A stretch of DNA of 64,000 bases from contig OX453281.1 in NCBI GenBank assembly GCA_949710005.1, positions 20,735,561 to 20,799,560 of the forward strand, in the 5' to 3' direction. Position numbers and translations under genes: made by a program. The notes under the pieces were generated by a model, which saw nothing but the letters and a program-made list of their open reading frames with translations, was not told the origin of the DNA and ran no database searches. Shown here piece after piece: positions 39,901 to 52,554 of this stretch. The stretch's first letter is position 1, and every line of letters begins with the position of its first letter. This DNA comes from Ricordea florida (lineage: Eukaryota > Cnidaria > Anthozoa > Corallimorpharia > Ricordeidae).

Positions 39901-42900
39901 AATAATCTAATTGTTTTAGTATAAATCTACTAGTCGTTCAAAACTTTGTCTTTTCTGGAACAGCCTCGACCAGTAAACTGTCTAAATCTTCTTCACGGAC
40001 ACTTCGAAAATGTGAAGAAGCGGCCGCCATTTCGCTACTCACTATCTATCACAGAATAGATAGTGAGTAGCGTAGCCAATCAGAGCGCGGCATTTGTGAT
40101 AGAACACTAGTAGATTTATACTAATACGTGATAGTCGGCCTTCGGCCTCGTCACCCCATAGAAATGTCGAGCTCATAATTTAATTCCGATATCGTTTTTG
40201 TTTTCGTTTCAGTGGCAAATAGCAGTCAAGTTCCTAACACGCATGCGCCTGGCAAATCACAGTCAAGTCGTTACAACCATAGTTTATATTGGTTATGAAA
40301 CTCGACAAGTTTCTTTATTTTATGTTTTTGTTCGCCTTTTTGGCCTTGACCCTACACAAAATCACACTTTTTTCGGTAGGATAACCAATCAAAAGTTTCG
40401 ACTAACATATTCACAAATAACATGCGAAACAAAAACAAAAGATTGTGCAGGGTCACGGTCGATGCAACATCTATTGCGAGTGCATTGTTCTTGCTTTTGA
40501 AATCTCCAGGGTTTCATAACAAGTCCCTCGATTAACTATGTTAAAACGGAGGTAAATGTAGGCACAGAATACAAAGTTTCTTCCCAACATAAAGCCCGAG
40601 TGAACGCAAATATGCGTCCAGTATAATGTTATTATCATTGGTGTCATCATTATCACCATTTGTTGGTTTCTAATTCCCCCAATTAGACCTGTGAGATGAC
40701 AAAAAGGTTTCTTTTTCTCGATCAGGTCACATCAGATAATTCAGGAGCAACAGCATTCATAGACTCAGAGATGCTTGCCCTCTCTCTCTTATACATTGCA
40801 TCAAAAATAATTACTCACGCCAGGATTAGCGACGCCATGTTGAACGAAACTACGAGGGCATCTATGACATTCCACCAGTCTCGAAAATACGCTCCTTTGT
40901 GTAGAATTATCCCTACGTCGACTACCTGCGAGCGTAGAATAACGAAGATCAAAAAGAGCATGAGGCACGAGTCGTATGTTCTGCCTACATTACAACGAGG
41001 CATTCAGTGTGAAATAGATTCTTTACGTTGTGCCAGTGAGTCATCAAGAGTTCATAGTAATGGCCGCTTTTATACTAGCAGGGTCGCAAAGAGGTATATG
41101 GGATCAAGGATCAAAGGCCTGCAAAGGGGTGGGATCAGGGATCACAGCCCGGGATCTGGGATCACAGCCCGTGGGATCGGGATCAGCGGTGTTTTTCATG
41201 GAATCAGGGATCACGCTGTCCTAGATAACAACGAGGATCGGGATCAGGGATCAGAATTCTGATCGCTTTTGGGATTAGGGATCAAAATTCTGGATAAAAA
41301 AATGGGATCAGCTACGAAAAAATATACCTCGTTACGACCCTGATACTAGGGGTCGGCATTATCCGTCTGGACGAAGTTGGGCAAACATTCGTAGTTCGTC
41401 TGGTTATGTGTCTCTAGTATAAAGACGGGCACACGACGCATTATGCATCCAGACGAACAACCTTTAGTAATGCATCGTTCAAGACGTATTTCGAAGGGTA
41501 GTTCGTCTAGACGCACAATACGTTTTGTGCCCGTTTTTATACTAGAGACGCATAACCAGACGAACTACGAATGTTTGCCCAAGTTCGTCCATACGGATAA
41601 TGCGTCCCCTAGTATAAAAACGGCCATTGTAGGTGAATTTACAAGGTAACCTGGATCTAAGATGCTGTAAGCATGAAAAGCTAATTGATGTGCCACTCCA
41701 CATACAAAAAAAACACTAAGAAATTATTCTTAATATGTGGCCAAAAAAACTCTACGGAAACGTATTCCCCATCTAATGCTGTGGCACCAGACCTCGGGGA
41801 AGAGGTAGACGGAGTAGATAACAGATTAAAAAAATACCGAAGGTGAACAACGACGTAGATTGATTAATATCCACCGCTAAACTCTTAAATAGCCCTATGG
41901 AGTCCCTTGACAATACCCGGGCCTCTACAGTCGAGGCGTCAGAAGAACAATTTCTGACCAGTTCGTTCCTTCGCCTCTAATACATCAGAACATTTCCACT
42001 TTTGCCTGATTCAAGAACAGAATAAAACACAATTCGGGTACCAAGCGCAGATCTAGGTTACAACAAGGCAGTCTTTTGTGAAGTGTATCACATTGCTATG
42101 AACCTTCAAAATGTGACAATTTAAAACGACGCTTACCTTAACAAGTACTTCAAACGCGAAGATTGCAGTGAAAACGTAGTCGAAATACATCAAGATCTAT
42201 GGACCAAAAAAAAATTTCATCACTGCTAAAGTTTCAACATAAACGATGTTGGATGAAACGTCAAATTCAATTTTATTCAACTCGCACAAAATATTCACAG
42301 AAAAGTTTGGATAGTTTTTTTTTTAAGAATGCTTTAGCAAATAATGGATACAGTAAATATGGCAATAAGAAATAAAAATAGCCAAAGAAATAAAAATAAC
42401 GTACAGAATTGAACAAAAATAATGTACAGTTTTTTAATTCTTCATTACGAAGAAAGCAGGGAAGAGGAATGAAAAATATAGAAATATTGGCAGCTCGCCC
42501 ACTCTTGATCAGAATTCACAACTTGATGCCGAAAATTGTAATTAATTTATTGTAATTTACACAAGTTAACGCTCATTGTTTTAATAAAATAAGGAATTCT
42601 TGAATAGATTGGTGATCGTTATGGTAAAGCAATTAGAGAGCTCGCTTGCAGTTTCTATCGATTTTCGAGAACCCGCAGCACGGAGCTTGGCCCCTGTCAC
42701 AACCTCAAGCAAGCTGTCTGGTGTCAATAAAGCCACAACCCTATAGGTTGAGCAATAAAATTAACTAGACGCATATCTGCGTTAACTCGGGCTTTATATG
42801 CAGTAAATCCTGAATTTTCTCTGTGAACATACTTCCTCTCACTGGGTAGTGAATCATGTAAGCCTTTAAAAAATATCCCGAGATCTTCTCGGGGGGGTAA

Positions 42901-43711
42901 TCAGGAAATCTCGGGATATTTTGTAAAGGCTTACATGATTCACTAGCCCTTGGGATATTTTGTAAAGGCTTACATGATTCACTAGCCCTCGGGATATTTT
43001 GTAAAGGCTTGCATGATTCACTAGTCCTCGAGATATTTTGTAAAGGCTTACATGATTCACTAGCCCTCGGGATATTTTGTAAAGGCTTACATGATTCACT
43101 AGCCCTCGGGATATTTTGTAAAGGCTTACATGATTCACTAGCCCTCGGGATATTTTGTAAAGGCTTACATGATTCACTACCCCTCTCACTGTGAACATCC
43201 AACTTAACGCATGCGCATTAAAACCATGCACGAGCAGTTGGACCTCGAAGGCGATTTGGGACTGGACATTAAAACGAAGCCCAAGCTTCAGTTCGGGCGT
43301 TCCCTTTTGGGAAAGCCGAGTAAAAAATAATTTTCAGGAAATAACAGGCCATTTAAAGTATACATCTTGCCAACATTTGAAATAACCTATGCAATGAGAG
43401 CATTAAAATCAAGTAAATGTTGAGTCTCAATGAAGTGTCTTGATGCTTATACAACTTCCCCTGGTTCTAAATAAAAGAAGCAAGTGGATCTGAGTAAGGA
43501 GAATTTGACATTTGATGTTTATTTACCTCATTCCTTTTAGCATTATCATCCAGCGGATCTTCAATGGCGATCGTGATGCTGCTCAACATGATTACAATTA
43601 GCATGAAGCTGTCAAAGTGTCTCAGGTTCACAATCCTGTGACAAAGGCGACGGAACCTGCCACACCAGATCAACAACACGATTAGAATTGATGATAATAT
43701 AAATTTGTTTT

Positions 43712-43759
<48 letters not shown>

Positions 43760-46700
43760 GTCTCTATTTATCGAGAGTAGCACGAAATAGCATATTAATA
43801 CTAATACACTAGAGGCCCTCATTGCAAGATTAAAATAATAAAAAATTAAGGCGTACAATAACATTGCTAGAAATCTACAAAACTATAATGCAATTATAAG
43901 CATGCGGCACAACATTTTTAATGAAAAATGATTTAAAAATTGCTGATCTTTAAAAATCCTGCGTCAAAGAGAATTTTTGTAAGTCTTGAGAGTTTCTCAT
44001 TGGAAGAGGCAGCTTATTCCATTCCTGGCAAGCAGTCACAGTGAATATTCTTCCATCTTCTGTATTTCGTTTCACTCGAGCTCAGGCCTTGTTAAATTTA
44101 GCGGTCAATGGATGATGATGGCGACGTTTCGACTGCTTACTGCTAGTCTTGTTCAGGCGACAGGTTCGACTGGGTCGGGTACAGCGTTATGTATCACCAG
44201 TCGACCCTATCGCCCAAACAACACTAGCACTAAGCAATGGTAACGTCACGGTCATCATCCAGTGACCGCGTGGCGAGACAAAATAACAAATTTTTATTAT
44301 CATTAAGCTATCACGATCAATAACAATCTATTTCATAACAGGATTAGAATTGAGATGTGTGGTCACGCAATATTCCTAAAAAAGTCACGCAAAGTCATTG
44401 AAAATTTGATCCACTCAGAATTATCGTAATTTTCCTAAAATCAAAATTTAGCAACTGCGGTTTAGACTAAAATAAGGACAGGTGGCGACGAGACTCGAAT
44501 GCTCAAATCCTGTTCAAACTACAACAAAGTTGTAAACTACTTAGTGACAAATACATTTGTCGAGCCAATCACATTTAGGGAAATTGTAAAATTTATAATA
44601 TACGGTAAATCCCCGATTTGCGCTAATTCAAGTTCAACTGTGTTTCATATTAATAGAAAGCATCGGTTGATTTGTTTCAGATTCTCACCAAGGTCAAAGA
44701 AATCTTTGTTCGACTCGAGTGGTTCCTTTTATTCCCAATGCTGGGGCTAACGCTCAGTGGGAATTTCAGGAAGCAATTTGTAATACCAAAATTTACACCC
44801 AGAGTCAATTCTCTTTTTCACCCTTCATTTTACGTGTTTCAAACAACCATGGATAAGCCTCTGGTTAGCTTTCGGACAACCTAGGTTTTACCCATACATT
44901 TTCTGAATCTTACCTGTTTTCTGGTCCAAATAAATACAAGGTTCTTGTTCTAATAATGGGCTTAGTTTTACGCGTATGGCGGCGACGGTGACCGAACCTT
45001 CCAGTCTTAAGCGCCTTCATTATGTTCTTAGCGGTGATTGGATGAGACTCATCATCTGTGAACGGGATAAAGCAATTTAAAAGTGTTTTGATTCGCCTCA
45101 GTCCCTACCTCATTATGGATTAATAAGAGAGAGAACAAGAAATCAAGCACACTTGAGGTTTGTGGATATCAACTAAAAAAAGAAAGCTCGTCTTTGAATG
45201 CTTAATATATATCCCCTTCTGCCCGTGTATCATCTCATATGAGAAGCTTTCTAAGACACTCGACAAAAATGTATTAATTTTGTTAAACCCGAATGCATAA
45301 GAGAATACTTGAAAGAAAGACAAAGGAAATCAGCCACCTTGACGGTTTTGGATATCGAAAGATAAAAGGTTCATTTTGCCTGCTTTATAACTCCTCCTTC
45401 CTGTGAATCAATTTTTTTAAGAAGCTTTTGAGACGCACGATAAATGGTTTTGATCCCATATAACACACATCGAACTTCGCTGAAATGCTTCGCATGACGC
45501 TATGATATAATTATTCAACCCTTGCCTTGGTGTTTGATAGGTGAATAAACACTATCCCTAGTAGTTTATGTTTATACCCAAAACTAGTGTAAAATAAATT
45601 AATTTTAACTCGAACTAAGGTCTCGTAAGCAGTTTGTCCTCTCCCCAGATTTCACTTGTCGAATGTTTCAAATTGGCCAACAAAGGAACGAAACGATTTA
45701 ACTAGTGGAGAAACATGGGATTTTGAACGATAAATGCTTAAGACTTGGTTGGTTCACCTTCATCGTCATCTTCTTCTCTTTCCGTGTCGCCATTAGCCTC
45801 GTCGTGTCTTCTTCCGCGTCTCCTTGCTCGAGCTCCTTTGTCTCTCTTCGGACGCCTGTCCCTGTCTTCAGCCCCGGAGCCTCCAGCCCCGATCCCGTTC
45901 CTCTCCTCCACTATCCTGTTCTCATAGAGGCTTGCCTCTCGCTTGTACTTAGTAATCTTCTTTTTCAGAGACTGGAAAGAGGTTAGATATTCAGGTTACC
46001 CAGCAGAATGTCGTATAATACGGCTGCGTATTTCACAGAAGTCAGGTTTATATCTAAATTTATTTTCCAGCTTTAAGGTTATATAGGGGGTGTTAACATG
46101 AGAAATTCGTCGAGGCGCGAAATGTGTGTCTCGCTTCGCTACAGGAACTGGGATAAACTTGCCCCAGCATGACTCACTTCGTCATGACTTCTGGTGAAAA
46201 CGTGTAAACGAATGCAAAGCAACAAAGGACATGGTTAAATACCGAGAGATTTACTCAACAAAACGAGCTCTGTTTTAGGCATCAATTACATTCGCAAAAT
46301 ATGCACTAAAGAACGTCCATTATAACAAAATAAATAATGCAAAAAAGCAATTCCGTGGAAAATATCATTATAACGTAACAAAATATAAGCGAGGAAACAA
46401 TCGGATATCGTTCTGTTACACAATGACTGGACTTTATGCGACTAGATACTCGTATATCGTTTCGTTACTAATAACAAAATATAAGCGAGGAAACAATCGC
46501 ATATTGTTTTGTTACATTCTGACTGAACTTTACGCGACTAGATACTCGCATATCGTTTCGTTAAATATTTATTTGACGTTACTTAAATGTAACAAAATAT
46601 AAGCGAGTAAACAATCGCATATCGTTCTGTTACACAATGAATGGACTTTATGCGACTAGATACTCGCATATCGTTTCGTTAAATATTTATTTGACGTGAC

Positions 46701-49700
46701 TTAAATGTAACAAAATATAAGCGAGTAAACAATCGCATATCGTTCTGTTACACAATGAATGGACTTTATGCGACTAGATACTCGCATATCGTTTCGTTAC
46801 TAATAACAAAATATAAGCGAGGAAACAATCGCATATTGTTTTGTTACAGAATGAATGGACTTTATGCGACTAGATACTCGCATATCGTTTCGTTACTAAT
46901 AACAAAATATAAGCGAGGAAACAATCGCATATTGTTTTGTTACATTCTGACGGAACTTTACGCGAACAGATACTCGCATATCGTTTCGTTAAATATTTAT
47001 TTGACGTGACTTAAATGTAACAAAATATAAGCGAGTAAACAATCGCATATCGTTCTGTTACACAATGACTGGACTTTATGCGACTAGATACTCGCATATC
47101 GTTTCGTTACTAATAACAAAATATAAGCGAGGAAACAATCGCATATTGTTTTGTTACATTCTGACTGAACTTTACGCGACTAGATACTCGCATATCGTTT
47201 CGTTAAATATTTATTTGACTTTACTTAATTATTATGTAACAAAATTCCCACCAATGAGAGCGCTTACAAGCGCAAACAAAGACACGATACCTTTGCGTTT
47301 GTCGTGTTTGCTGGCACGGAAGCCATGAAAAAGGGCAAGAGAGGTATAAATTAGGAAATTCCTTGTCATTCTTATCCTTCCATGTTCTGGAAACGAAACA
47401 CTATTTCTTTTTGAAATAGCTGCTTGTTGATAATCAAGAGGGCATGATTGCTTGATCCTGATTGGCTGAGCGCGCTTCATCAGCAGTGATTTGGTTTCCC
47501 GCTTGAAACGAGTTTTGACAAAGTTAAGAGCGAAACGGAATGCAGAAATGCTGCAGTTAAATCGTTCGCCACGGTAGGAATAAAATTATAATTTTCAACG
47601 CACGAACCATTTTTGTTGCCGTGTTCTTTTCAAGTTCTTCATAAAGTTTATACTGATCGATTTTACAACTTACATTGTCAATCCATGAATGAAATTAATT
47701 TCAGAAAATTCAAAGCTAACGTTTGAGCCGTTTAGACAAGTGAAAACTTTAAAGGCAGGGTTAATCGATCGTAGCTCCCGTAATAATTTTATGCAAACAT
47801 CAGTCATCACAAAAAAATCTTGCAATGTTATAAAAAGAATTGGTTCATGCTTTTGGCTTTTAGCTTTGTATACATCAAGTTATGGTGCACTTAGGAAGTT
47901 TGGAGAGCATTCAAGAAGCTAGAAACTCGGCTATCGCCTCGACAACTCTTACGCATCTTTCGTGCTCTCCAAACTTCCCGTGTGCACGCACGTTAAGCAT
48001 GAACCAATTCTTAATTTTGGCCGTTTTTCGTTGTATGGCTTATAACCCGTTATGTGATATTTCTACAAAATTGTTCATAACAAAACGATAAGCGAGTATG
48101 AAGTCGCCTAGAAAAGAAACGATAAGCAACAATTTGGTGGCTTAAGCCCCGTTATGTGATATTATATGATGTACATAACGAAACGACAATCGAGTATCTA
48201 GTCGCATGGAATTCAGTCACGCATAACAAAACGATAAGCAAGAATTTGGTGGCTTTATAACCCGTTATATAATATTATAAACATGTACATAAAAAAACGA
48301 TAAGCGAGTATCTAGTTGCATGGAATTCAGTCACGCATAACAAAACGATAAGCAAGAATTTGGTGGCTTTATAACCCGTTATATAATATTATAAACATGT
48401 ACATAACAAAACGATAAGCGAGTATCTAGTTGCATGGATTTTAGTCTCATATAACAAAACGATAAGCGAGTATGAAGTTGCTTAAATTTTGTTCTGTGTT
48501 GTTTTTTATAATTTAGTATTAATATTTATACAGACAAAATCATTTGCCTAAAATTTTTTGTTATACAGAAAAATATTGTTGCATAATTTTCAAATATAAA
48601 TATTCCCCTGTTTTATTCTTGGTTACGTGCCCCTGATCAAATTCAAATGCATTCCGACCGGGATACAATCTCGCAGTTTTTGCACGCGCGCCAGTTGTGC
48701 CCGTCTTTTTTTGTCTGTTTTTGCTATATTTTGTTTAAGGGAAAGTCTAAATATATAACAAAGCACTTAGTGTATGGTCCTCCGGAAACAGTTAGTTTTG
48801 TTTTCCCGAGAGTCCTGATGTTCATCAGGACTCAAGGGAAAACAAAAATGTTTCCCTAGGGGCCATACATTCATCACTCCTTTAAACGCCCAGTGGCGCA
48901 TGGGGCATGAACAAGTCGCCTCCATTCCTGTCGGTCCTTCATGTGCAAGCCGTGAAGCTTGCCCCCAGGTAAGATTTAGCCTCGGGACCATACATTAAGT
49001 GTATAATGTATCCCGACCGGGATACACTTGGGCAGTTGTTGCCCGCGCGCCGAATACAACAGCACGTGATCAGGGCATGACTAAATTAAAAATGGCGTGA
49101 TCTTCTAAATATATAACAAAGCACTTAATATATGATCCATCGGGAAACTAGTCAGTTTTGGTTTTCCTCGAGTCCTGATGTTTCCCTCGACTTCGTCCCG
49201 GGACAAATCAGGACTCTCGGGAAAATAAAACTAACTGTTTACCTCGGGACCATACATTAAGTGTATAGTACCCTACTTACAGAAGACATCCCAAGGTGTT
49301 CTCCATTCTCCAAAGTGTTGCTAAAGAAAAATAAAAAAAATTATAAGAAAAGCGTTCGCATAAGATGACAATGGAAAAAAAAAGTAGAGACTGCGTAAAA
49401 TTTATTTCTTTTGATTAGCTCTTGAGTTATTCTGAGTGACTTATTACCAAATTTTACAATTAACAATTTATTTCGATTGTAATTTGTTTCAATATGGCAA
49501 TGAAACTTGTTGTTGTTCTTTGTTATTAATTTGTTTCAAAGGGTAGCCGCACTTGTTGTTCAAGGGTCGTTTTGCCCCGTCTTTATCAGATTTGAAGTAC
49601 AAAAAGTTGCTGTAAAATAATCTGCTTGAGGTCTGTTGATCTGGTCTGAGATGTGCTTGGGGCCACAGAGCGTGCCACACTAAGGGACGGACCATTAGAA

Positions 49701-52520
49701 AAGTGATTGGGGGGGGGGGGGTGGGGAATTTTCAGCTTGCACGAATTTTTGTTTTCGCTCACTGCTTGTGCAGGAATTTTTTTTTTCAGGTGAACCCCTC
49801 TGCACGACTTTTTTTACTACGTGTGAAAAAGTCACAATTGGACCTTCCTTCTGCATTAATTTTTTTTTTTTGCCTTCTTCTTTGCATGAATTTTTTTTCT
49901 TGGCATTTTCCCTTGCATGAATTTTTTCCCCACCCCCCCACCCCATCACTTTTCTAATGCTCCGTCCCTAAACAACACTTACCGTGTGGCGTTTGGCTGA
50001 TCAACCGCTGAACAAGCCCCACCGCCGTCCCTCTTCTTAACAAAATAGTTCAGTGCCATGATGACCGGAAGTGATTTGGCTTTGCCCCAGCCTCCACCCT
50101 TGGCCGGTCGCTGACTGTATCTTTGCTTGTTACGCGCTTTGTTCAGTTCTCTTTCTTCTTTCTCTCTCTCTTCGTCTTCTGTTAAAATCTGTGCGTTCGC
50201 CAGATTGTCAACAGCGATGGCCAAGAACACGTTTAAAAGTGTGTCTGTTGTTTTGTTAAGAAAATGTAAGAACTCTAATGGTATGTTGTATCATGTTGGG
50301 GGGGGGATCTAGGGGAAGGGTGCAGGGGGGGCACCCCCTCTCTCCTGAGATGAACTGCGGCTTTCTAATACAGCTGGTATTCTGCAAAGAATAAAGATGG
50401 TTTATCGGTGTTGGAGTACCACAAAGTAAAACTTCGTCTTCGTTGCTCGCTTTGAAAATTTGTTTAGGTCACCCGTCAATAATTCAGGGCTAAAAATTGG
50501 CGGTTGCACGGTCGCCAGTGCCGAGTTAAAACTGACCAGGGCTACCAAAAGTTAAGGTTTGAATGCGCGATGTGCGACCATGCTACAGAATTTCGAAAAG
50601 TTGCAATGTAAATTATGCGAAATACAAAGTTAAGAATAAAACTCAATATGTAGTTTAATTGGACTACCTTTCTCTTCGCTTCTATGCCTGGACTCTAAGA
50701 TCATCCATATTAGTGAATTTTTAGTTCTGTAAAGGAAATTCCTAGCCGTTTTAACAGTGATTTAACGAGCGATCTACATTCACAACATATAGACGCCATT
50801 TTAATTTTGTGATTGTCACGTGACTCTCAAAAATAAAAAAAATGGAGGGCTACTTCATTTTGTGATGGGCCACTGAGAATCCAAGGAAACTGGCCCGACT
50901 GGCCACCAAGCACTGGAGTTAATTTTTAGCCCTGTCAATTACGTCATTTCTTAGACGTTCACCCCCTCCTAATAAAAATCCTTCGTCAGCACTTGTTATG
51001 AGGACGGTTGAAACATTGAAAATTCTCCAAAGACTCTCTCAGAGTTTCCCTAGAAGATCATTCGCAACCAAAAAATTCAGGAGAAAAATGGCAAATGTTT
51101 TCGACGGCAACAAGTACCCTCCAAATTCGCGTGGAGTGTCAGAGATTGAAGCCTGTCACGAAAATGGGCATATAATTCATGGTAGGCCACCATATAGTCA
51201 GCTTACAGGAGTATACAAGGGTTTACAAGGTTGTACCTTTGTAAACCCTTGTATATCCCTGTAAACACTATATTTGGTGACTATATGGTGGCCTACCGTG
51301 AATTATATGCCCGAAAGTGGGTACTTTCAAGTTCAGGTTTGTAGAAAATGTCATCAGTTAGGGATGCAGTTGAAAATTTTTTCGACATTCTTTGAAAATA
51401 AGAACTGCGTAATACGAATTTGTTTTCCTTTAAAAAGTTGATTCCCGCCTCTTGGATTATTAAATGAGCGTAAGTCGTAGCTCCATGAGTACTCTTTAAA
51501 AACGTGTTAAAGGTGACTGATTTCCTACGTAAGATTCTTGAGCCTATACCCTATTACAGACCTATACAGGAATCACTTGAAATTTGCGTCTACATTCGAT
51601 AGCTCTGGAAGAAAAAAAAACTGAAATTCGAGATTTTATTATAAAAGCGTTACTTCTGCTTACGCACCTAGAAAACGTACCCAATTTCAGAATCTAGACT
51701 GTGTAGCCTACGAACGCAGACGTTCCTTCCGGGCAGAGAGAATCGAATACCTGATGTCTCTCAATAGAAGTCGAACCTACGATCTTTCGATTACTAGTTC
51801 AGACGCTCTACCACTGAGCTATAGGAGACTCGTGGGAGCAAAAAAATTAAACTACGTTCATGGGACAAACATCCTGCATACTGCTAGGATTTGAATGCCA
51901 GAGTGAATGGGTTGTTAATTAATCAAGATGGTATCTGTTGAGTTGGTGATTCTCTGAACGATGTGTTTTCTTAGGATGCCACCGACAAACTCGGAAAAAT
52001 AAAATCCGGATTGCTAGTTGGATCTGTTGCTAAGGATACAGTTTCCAAGAATGACGAGAAGAACAAAATACAAACTCGAAGCGACTCCTTGTGTGGTGTG
52101 AGGTCCCCCGTGAGACTTCACACCATCGTACATCACAGAATTCCAGTCCTCCCCCGTGAGTATCTGTTTGATGCAAAAGAACCATAATTGGGCACTGTTA
52201 ATTGATTTATTTTTAGTTGACTGAATGACAAGCATGCACCCGCGTGGAATGATTTGCCTGCACTAACCTGAAACACGGCTAGCATCGCGTTTTGAAAGTT
52301 ATCAAAGTTAGTTCTTGGAGTAGGCCTGTTGTCTTCTCTAAATCTAAAGAGATGTACAACATGTTAACACAACAAGAAGTAACGAGCATAAACAGCGAGC
52401 ATAATGAATAAATATGCGTTATTGACAAAGCGTCAGATCAGTATGGCTGCATATCGGCCGAGTTCTGTTTTGCGTTTTTATTGAGCGAGACGAAGTCGAG
52501 GTTGATAAAAACGCGAAAAC

Positions 52521-52554
<34 letters not shown>

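Noticed and set aside
40696-41262. 188-codon plus-strand frame
   Set aside because: It runs antisense over the Cav2 domain III S3 exon and into the nested GGGATCA element; no recognised domain.
42900-43190. CRISPR-like direct repeats
   Set aside because: Units are contiguous with no unique spacers, and the host is an intron-bearing animal genome.
42765-43231. Long minus-strand frames with a 13-residue repeat ([13 protein letters not shown])
   Set aside because: They are the translation of the 39-bp tandem array. There is no start context, splice sites or family match, and the array sits in a Cav2 intron.
46755-47328. Repeated plus-strand frame ([13 protein letters not shown])
   Set aside because: It is the 96-bp unit (a multiple of 3) read through; there is no protein family and the mirror array breaks it.
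51755-51830. Functional tRNA-Thr(AGT)
   Set aside because: A and B boxes are present, but the anticodon and T stems have several mismatches, so it is listed only as tRNA-like.
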